This document shows positions 60,731 through 64,000 of a DNA stretch of 64,000 nt, piece after piece; the first letter of the stretch is position 1; the number at the start of each line of letters is the position of its first letter. A program made the position numbers and the translations under genes. This DNA is from Paragonimus westermani. Lineage: Eukaryota > Platyhelminthes > Trematoda > Plagiorchiida > Troglotrematidae. The stretch is from contig QNGE01000134.1 of the NCBI GenBank assembly GCA_008508345.1, forward strand, positions 203,475 to 267,474. Reading direction: 5' to 3'. The notes under the pieces were generated by a model. That model was not told the origin of the DNA. It saw nothing but the letters and a program-made list of their open reading frames with translations, and did not search any database.

Positions 60731-61313
60731 TTATCACTGGCGGTTTCAACCGATGACGGATGTTGCGAACATCCATGATAGTCATATACCTGCCATAAAC
60801 ATCCGCAGCACACAGCTTCAACTCAGCAGTTGGCGTGTTGTACTCAAAAAGATGTCTCGAGTTGTTCACTTCACTGTCTGTTAGCCGACGAATCCTTGGA
60901 TGTGCATCGTACAGCAAGGCAGTTAGGTCGTGGTTGTGCTCCAACGTGAAAGAGCTAACAACAAACACGGTATCCCTCTTAACCACGTTAAAGCGCGATT
61001 GGCAGCATGTATCGCGGGAACTGTGCAATGGGAATTATGTGAACTGAACTCACTAAACACGTCGTACTCCATGGCTTTCGCTCTTACGTCGCTTGTGTTC
61101 TATACAACGGAATGCAATCTAACAGGTAAACTCAACAGCAATCACACTCACATAATCATATTTCAAGCGTCCACTGCCTGATTTCTTGCTTGAACCAAGC
61201 ACATACAGAACATTGTGATCCTTCATGTACCTAGCTGAGCAACTTTTGAACTCGCTGAAGCTAGCAAATTCGCGATCCTCAAAGACATCTTTGAAGCCCT
61301 GTAAATAATTCAT
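60731..61313 (-). pseudogene. MULE N-terminal region (FAR1/FLYWCH-like finger)
   Basis: Three exons: 61313-61152 (MNYLQGFKDVFEDREFASFS...), 61118-61054 (AFRCIEHKRRKSESHG) and 61020-60731. The last contains CCQSRFNV...FTLEHNHDL, a Cys-Cys...His-x-His arrangement typical of the DNA-binding finger at the N-terminus of MULE/FAR1 transposases. Phases join correctly across both 33-nt introns; the third exon ends at a 28-nt intron (a 35-nt reading from 60737 would put the next exon out of frame). Confidence 0.75.
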
Positions 61314-62223
61314 ATCCTAGAATGGAATATAAGATAACCTCGGTCAAATATTAATCACACGTGAAAAAAATCTTCACAAGATACCACATTTATGCGGTCA
61401 CACCACCTACCATCGTTAATTTCGATCTCGGCGCCAAATGAAGGACAAACTGATTTACGGTCGACTAAAACAAATCTTTTCAACTCTCCTGATGCTCTCT
61501 GTCATGGAAATCGATGACTTTCACATTCCTGGGCGATACCACGGAAATATCGTCCAGTGCTCAATGATTTCCCATTTTATCTCCGTCTAACGGCAGACTT
61601 CACTTCCTGCGGGTAATTTTCATCACTGTACACCTTCGACGTCCCCAAAATTCTAAACTGCGCGCGACGTAATAGTTGCTTTGCCGGTACCACCGCGCCG
61701 GTGCACATTACCCTGTGAATGTGAATTTTCTACTAACCACTAGCATCAAAGTTAGTGTGCCGGCATAGTTATGACAGTATTACTCGTGGAGGCTTAATGA
61801 ATCCGCGCCATCTTTACTGGTGTAGGTTACATTCACTAGGACAACAATATTGAGCAGTTGTCGCTACGAACGCCGTTTAACCAGTCTAACGCTTGTTAGA
61901 ATTCTGAGGGTAGACTGGAATTTCCATCGACACGATTCTTCTGTGGCGGCTGCTGCGCGGTTGTGCTCAAGGCGCTCTCACGCCCAACTCCCTAGCACCC
62001 CTTAATTACTACGTTGAAGTCTGTTGTCACCGGTGAGTAAATCAATAAAAAACTTCGTTAGCAGACTCATTGTCTTCTCTCTGCGACTTCCGATTCACGG
62101 TAACATAAGGTTTGGGAAACTCTGGGCGTACGAATTCATGAACTAGCACCACATATCTTTCGTGTAACTGTGAGTTACTACATTTTACATATAAATTTAT
62201 TTAACTCGATTATTATCCATTCC
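61314..62223. other. Spacer and probable LTR of CsRn1-like element
   Basis: 61314-61880: nothing recognised. About 61900-62115 ends in an AATAAA (62044-62049) followed by a CT-rich stretch and a degraded tgg-type primer site near 62112, as expected for the 5' LTR end of the Gypsy element whose gag starts just after. LTR limits are not proven. Confidence 0.4.
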
Positions 62224-62229
62224 ATTGTA

Positions 62230-62736
62230 AAGCAGGCTCAATCTAACGTTCTGTCAGAAGCTTCGGTCATTGCACTAGCCGTGCCGTTTGCACCCTCTAG
62301 AAGGAATAGTACCGGATCATTGTTAGCCTGGTTAGAAGCCATGTTTGTGTTACAACAAATCAGTTCAGAGCTAATCCGTTTTCATCACGTAGTAGCGGCC
62401 CTGCCACCCCAAGTGATTGACGAGGTGGACGACATTCTGAGGTTACCGAGCTTCACGAAGCCCTACGATTAAATCAAAACAGCCGCAATTAAGCGCGTTG
62501 GCTTGTCCGATCGCCAGTGTACTTCTCAGTTTCTGAGTGCAACCGAGCTCGGTGACCGTAAACGATCGCAGCTCATTCGCCACATGCATCGGTTAGTAGG
62601 TACGGCCCACATAGAAGAGGCTCTACTTAAGGAGATGTTGCTACATCGTTCGCCTAAAGATATGCACAACATCCTTAGCGCAAACCCATCAGCAACCTTG
62701 TCACACTTGACTGATGTGACCGACCGGATCGGGTAA
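62230..62736 (+). pseudogene. CsRn1-like gag, two frames
   Basis: First frame ends at a TAA at 62470-62472 after LPSFTKPYD; the second begins around 62480 and runs to 62736 (ATELGDRKRSQLIR...MLLHRSPKDMHNILSANPS). Both halves are collinear with a CsRn1-type gag; only one frame change separates them. No zinc knuckle is recognised downstream. Confidence 0.7.
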
Positions 62737-62896
62737 ACGTACGGCACCGCTTTTTTTCCCAACTCGCTCCGAGTAGTTAGGGCGCAACTGCCAATTTCAG
62801 TGCCCAAGTTACCAGCCTAACTAAACAAATTCAGGCAACGTTCGATGTCATGCTCGACTATTCCCATTTGACTACACAATAGCCACCCAGGGTCGC

Positions 62897-64000
62897 GTGA
62901 TTCTTGTCAGTCTGAACCGAACACTAATCCTAACAACTGCTGGCATCATCAGCAATTTGGCAAGAGGACCAGGCGATGCCGATAGCCTTGTACCTTTGGT
63001 CCAGTCAGGGATTCGCCATTTTATCGACACAGATTCGAGATCAACGTGTTCTCAAATGAAGCCCACTACTTTAACAGACCGATCACTTTCAATCTTCGCG
63101 CGACCAATGGAAGCACTATAAAACTGATTTGTCAGCGCTCTCGCATACTTAATTCAGGTCTCCATAGGCCTTTCCGCTAGATCTTCACGGTCACCGAGGT
63201 ACAAATGATGATTAACGGCATTCACCTTCCTGGTAGATTCCATACGACACAGCCTAGTCGACGAAACGACAAATCTTACGGTTACCAGGATTTTGGCCGA
63301 TAAGTTATGAAGTTGTTCCGTGTATCAAACTTCCATGAAACCAAACTCCTTTAATTTTCTGATCGTTAAGTGTCCGACTGGTTTTCGACAGTCTTCACCT
63401 CTGCCTGCCGTCAGAGGTTCCACGAGGCACCACATAGTCACGACAGGATCACCGGTGTTCGCCAAAGCTCGCAGGTTGACACCAGACATGCTTAAAATAG
63501 GTCGCGCTGAGTTTGAGCAAATTCTCAAGCTAGGAATCATCCGCCCGTCCCTAAAACGTCCGACGACTGACGCCCTTGTGGAGATTACCGTTCACTCAAC
63601 AACGCCATAGTACCCGACAGGTACCCGATTCCGCACATGCAGGACATCACGGCTAGCCTTAATGGTACCCGTGTGTTTTCAAATATTTACCTGGTGCGTG
63701 CATACCACCAGATCCCCGTTGCGGACGAGGATGTCGTCAGGAAGGCCGTCATCACACCATTTGGTCCATTCGAACTTCTACATATGTAGTTTGGTTTACA
63801 AAACGCCACACAAACGTTTCAACGTTTTATCAACGACATCACACGGGGTATGGATTTCGTCCAACCCTACACCGACGACCTATTGGTTGCAATCGCTTCT
63901 GAAGAAGAACACCAGATTCATCTGCGACAGTTCTTCGACAGATTAGCGACTTTTGAAACAACGATCAATGCGGGAGAATGCGTTTTTGATCAACCATCAG
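62897..64000 (+). pseudogene. CsRn1-like pol: protease and RT remnants
   Basis: Protease site reads D-T-D-S instead of D-T/S-G-A. RT palm is split among frames: LTPDMLKIGRAEFEQILKLG in 63320-63610, the next piece from ~63610, then FGPFELL with an in-frame TAG at 63787-63789, then YTDD. The RT continues past the window edge. Confidence 0.7.

Larger units (their letters stand above)
58844..61313 (-). pseudogene. MULE-type transposase gene with micro-introns, frameshifted
   Basis: Minus-strand gene from ATG 61313 to TGA 58844-58846. Exons recovered by motif: Cys/HNH DNA-binding region (61313-60731), DDE core with VNVDATHGTN (Asp codon 60568-60570), FVMDKMAAQMRA (Asp 60344-60346) and NNRLENANGRLK (Glu 59983-59985), SWIM finger (CECSFYKYMWLPCIYM) near 59610, then a Cys/His-rich finger and a basic tail. 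Introns of 28-35 nt lie at 61119-61151, 61021-61053, 60703-60730, 60507-60541, 60230-60262, 60135-60167, 59685-59716 and 59026-59059. Frame breaks near 60615 and 60080, and unresolved joins near 59860 and 59260, indicate a decayed copy (or sequence errors). MULE transposases cut and paste DNA transposons; terminal inverted repeats were not identified. Confidence 0.82.
62224..64000 (+). mobile_element. CsRn1-like Ty3/Gypsy element, degenerate, cut by window end
   Basis: Plus strand. Gag-like: 62230-62472 (WLEAMFVLQQISSELIRFHH, then VVAALPPQVIDEVDDILRLP) and 62503-62736 (LGDRKRSQLIRHMHRLVG). Protease remnant near 63020 (IDTDSRS in place of DTGA). RT start 63400-63600 (TTGSPVFAKARRLTPDMLK, LGIIRPS), then ANIVPDRYPIPHM-like and YHQIPVADEDV-like pieces, and PYTDDLLVAI with YTDD at 63868-63879. 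Several stops and frame changes (62470, 63121, 63608, 63787) show decay. The gag type is that of CsRn1, a Gypsy lineage first known from the liver fluke Clonorchis. Confidence 0.8.

Noticed and set aside
1..64000. CRISPR arrays, bacterial operons, rRNA genes, spliced-leader genes
   Set aside because: No regularly spaced repeats, no rRNA-like or spliced-leader-like sequence seen; gene structure is plainly eukaryotic.

Overview
The window is eukaryotic genomic DNA. It has no operons or ribosome-binding sites, the coding exons are split by introns of 2.7-12.6 kb, and most of the sequence is non-coding or decayed retroelement. The repeat mix (Penelope-like elements with GIY-YIG nuclease, RTE/CR1-like and R2-like non-LTR fragments, a CsRn1-like Ty3/Gypsy copy) together with genes carrying ~30-nt micro-introns points to a parasitic flatworm, most likely a digenean trematode. 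The genus cannot be decided from the sequence alone.

Layout. (1) 1-2282: two minus-strand non-LTR retrotransposon remnants that share both end modules but differ inside. (2) ~2989-48945, plus strand: the 3' part of one host gene, a myosin phosphatase targeting subunit (MYPT / PPP1R12 family). The exons seen are 2989-3410, 13130-13559, 17572-17680, 26586-27121, 29778-29969, 36174-36239 and 48853-48945. Their splice phases agree throughout, except that one exon between 3410 and 13130 is probably unrecognised. The gene carries the RRSTQGV inhibitory phosphorylation motif and the C-terminal coiled coil ending in ENGALIRVISKLSK. The ankyrin repeats and PP1-binding motif must lie upstream of the window. 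(3) The introns contain at least six retroelement fragments (three Penelope-like, two non-LTR LINE, one R2-like), all antisense to the host gene. (4) 48851-50926: an exact head-to-tail duplication of 1038 bp that copies the terminal MYPT exon and starts at its acceptor AG. (5) 51708-54907: a Ty3/Gypsy insertion with a full 5' LTR, a 4-bp target duplication and an open gag-protease-RT-RNase H frame, but lacking most of integrase and nearly all of the 3' LTR. (6) 58844-61313, minus strand: a broken MULE-type transposase gene with eight introns of only 28-35 nt, a SWIM finger and a Cys/His-rich C-terminal finger. (7) ~61900-64000, plus strand: a decayed CsRn1-like Gypsy element running off the window.

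The host gene product would be the scaffold that directs protein phosphatase 1 to myosin and receives inhibitory phosphorylation from Rho-kinase-type enzymes; the coiled-coil tail is where cGMP-dependent kinase docks in relatives. Everything else is selfish DNA at different ages: the Gypsy copy at 51.7 kb is young and open, while the Penelope, LINE, R2, MULE and CsRn1-like copies are frame-broken. All identifications were made by eye from motifs and splice signals; no database search was run.
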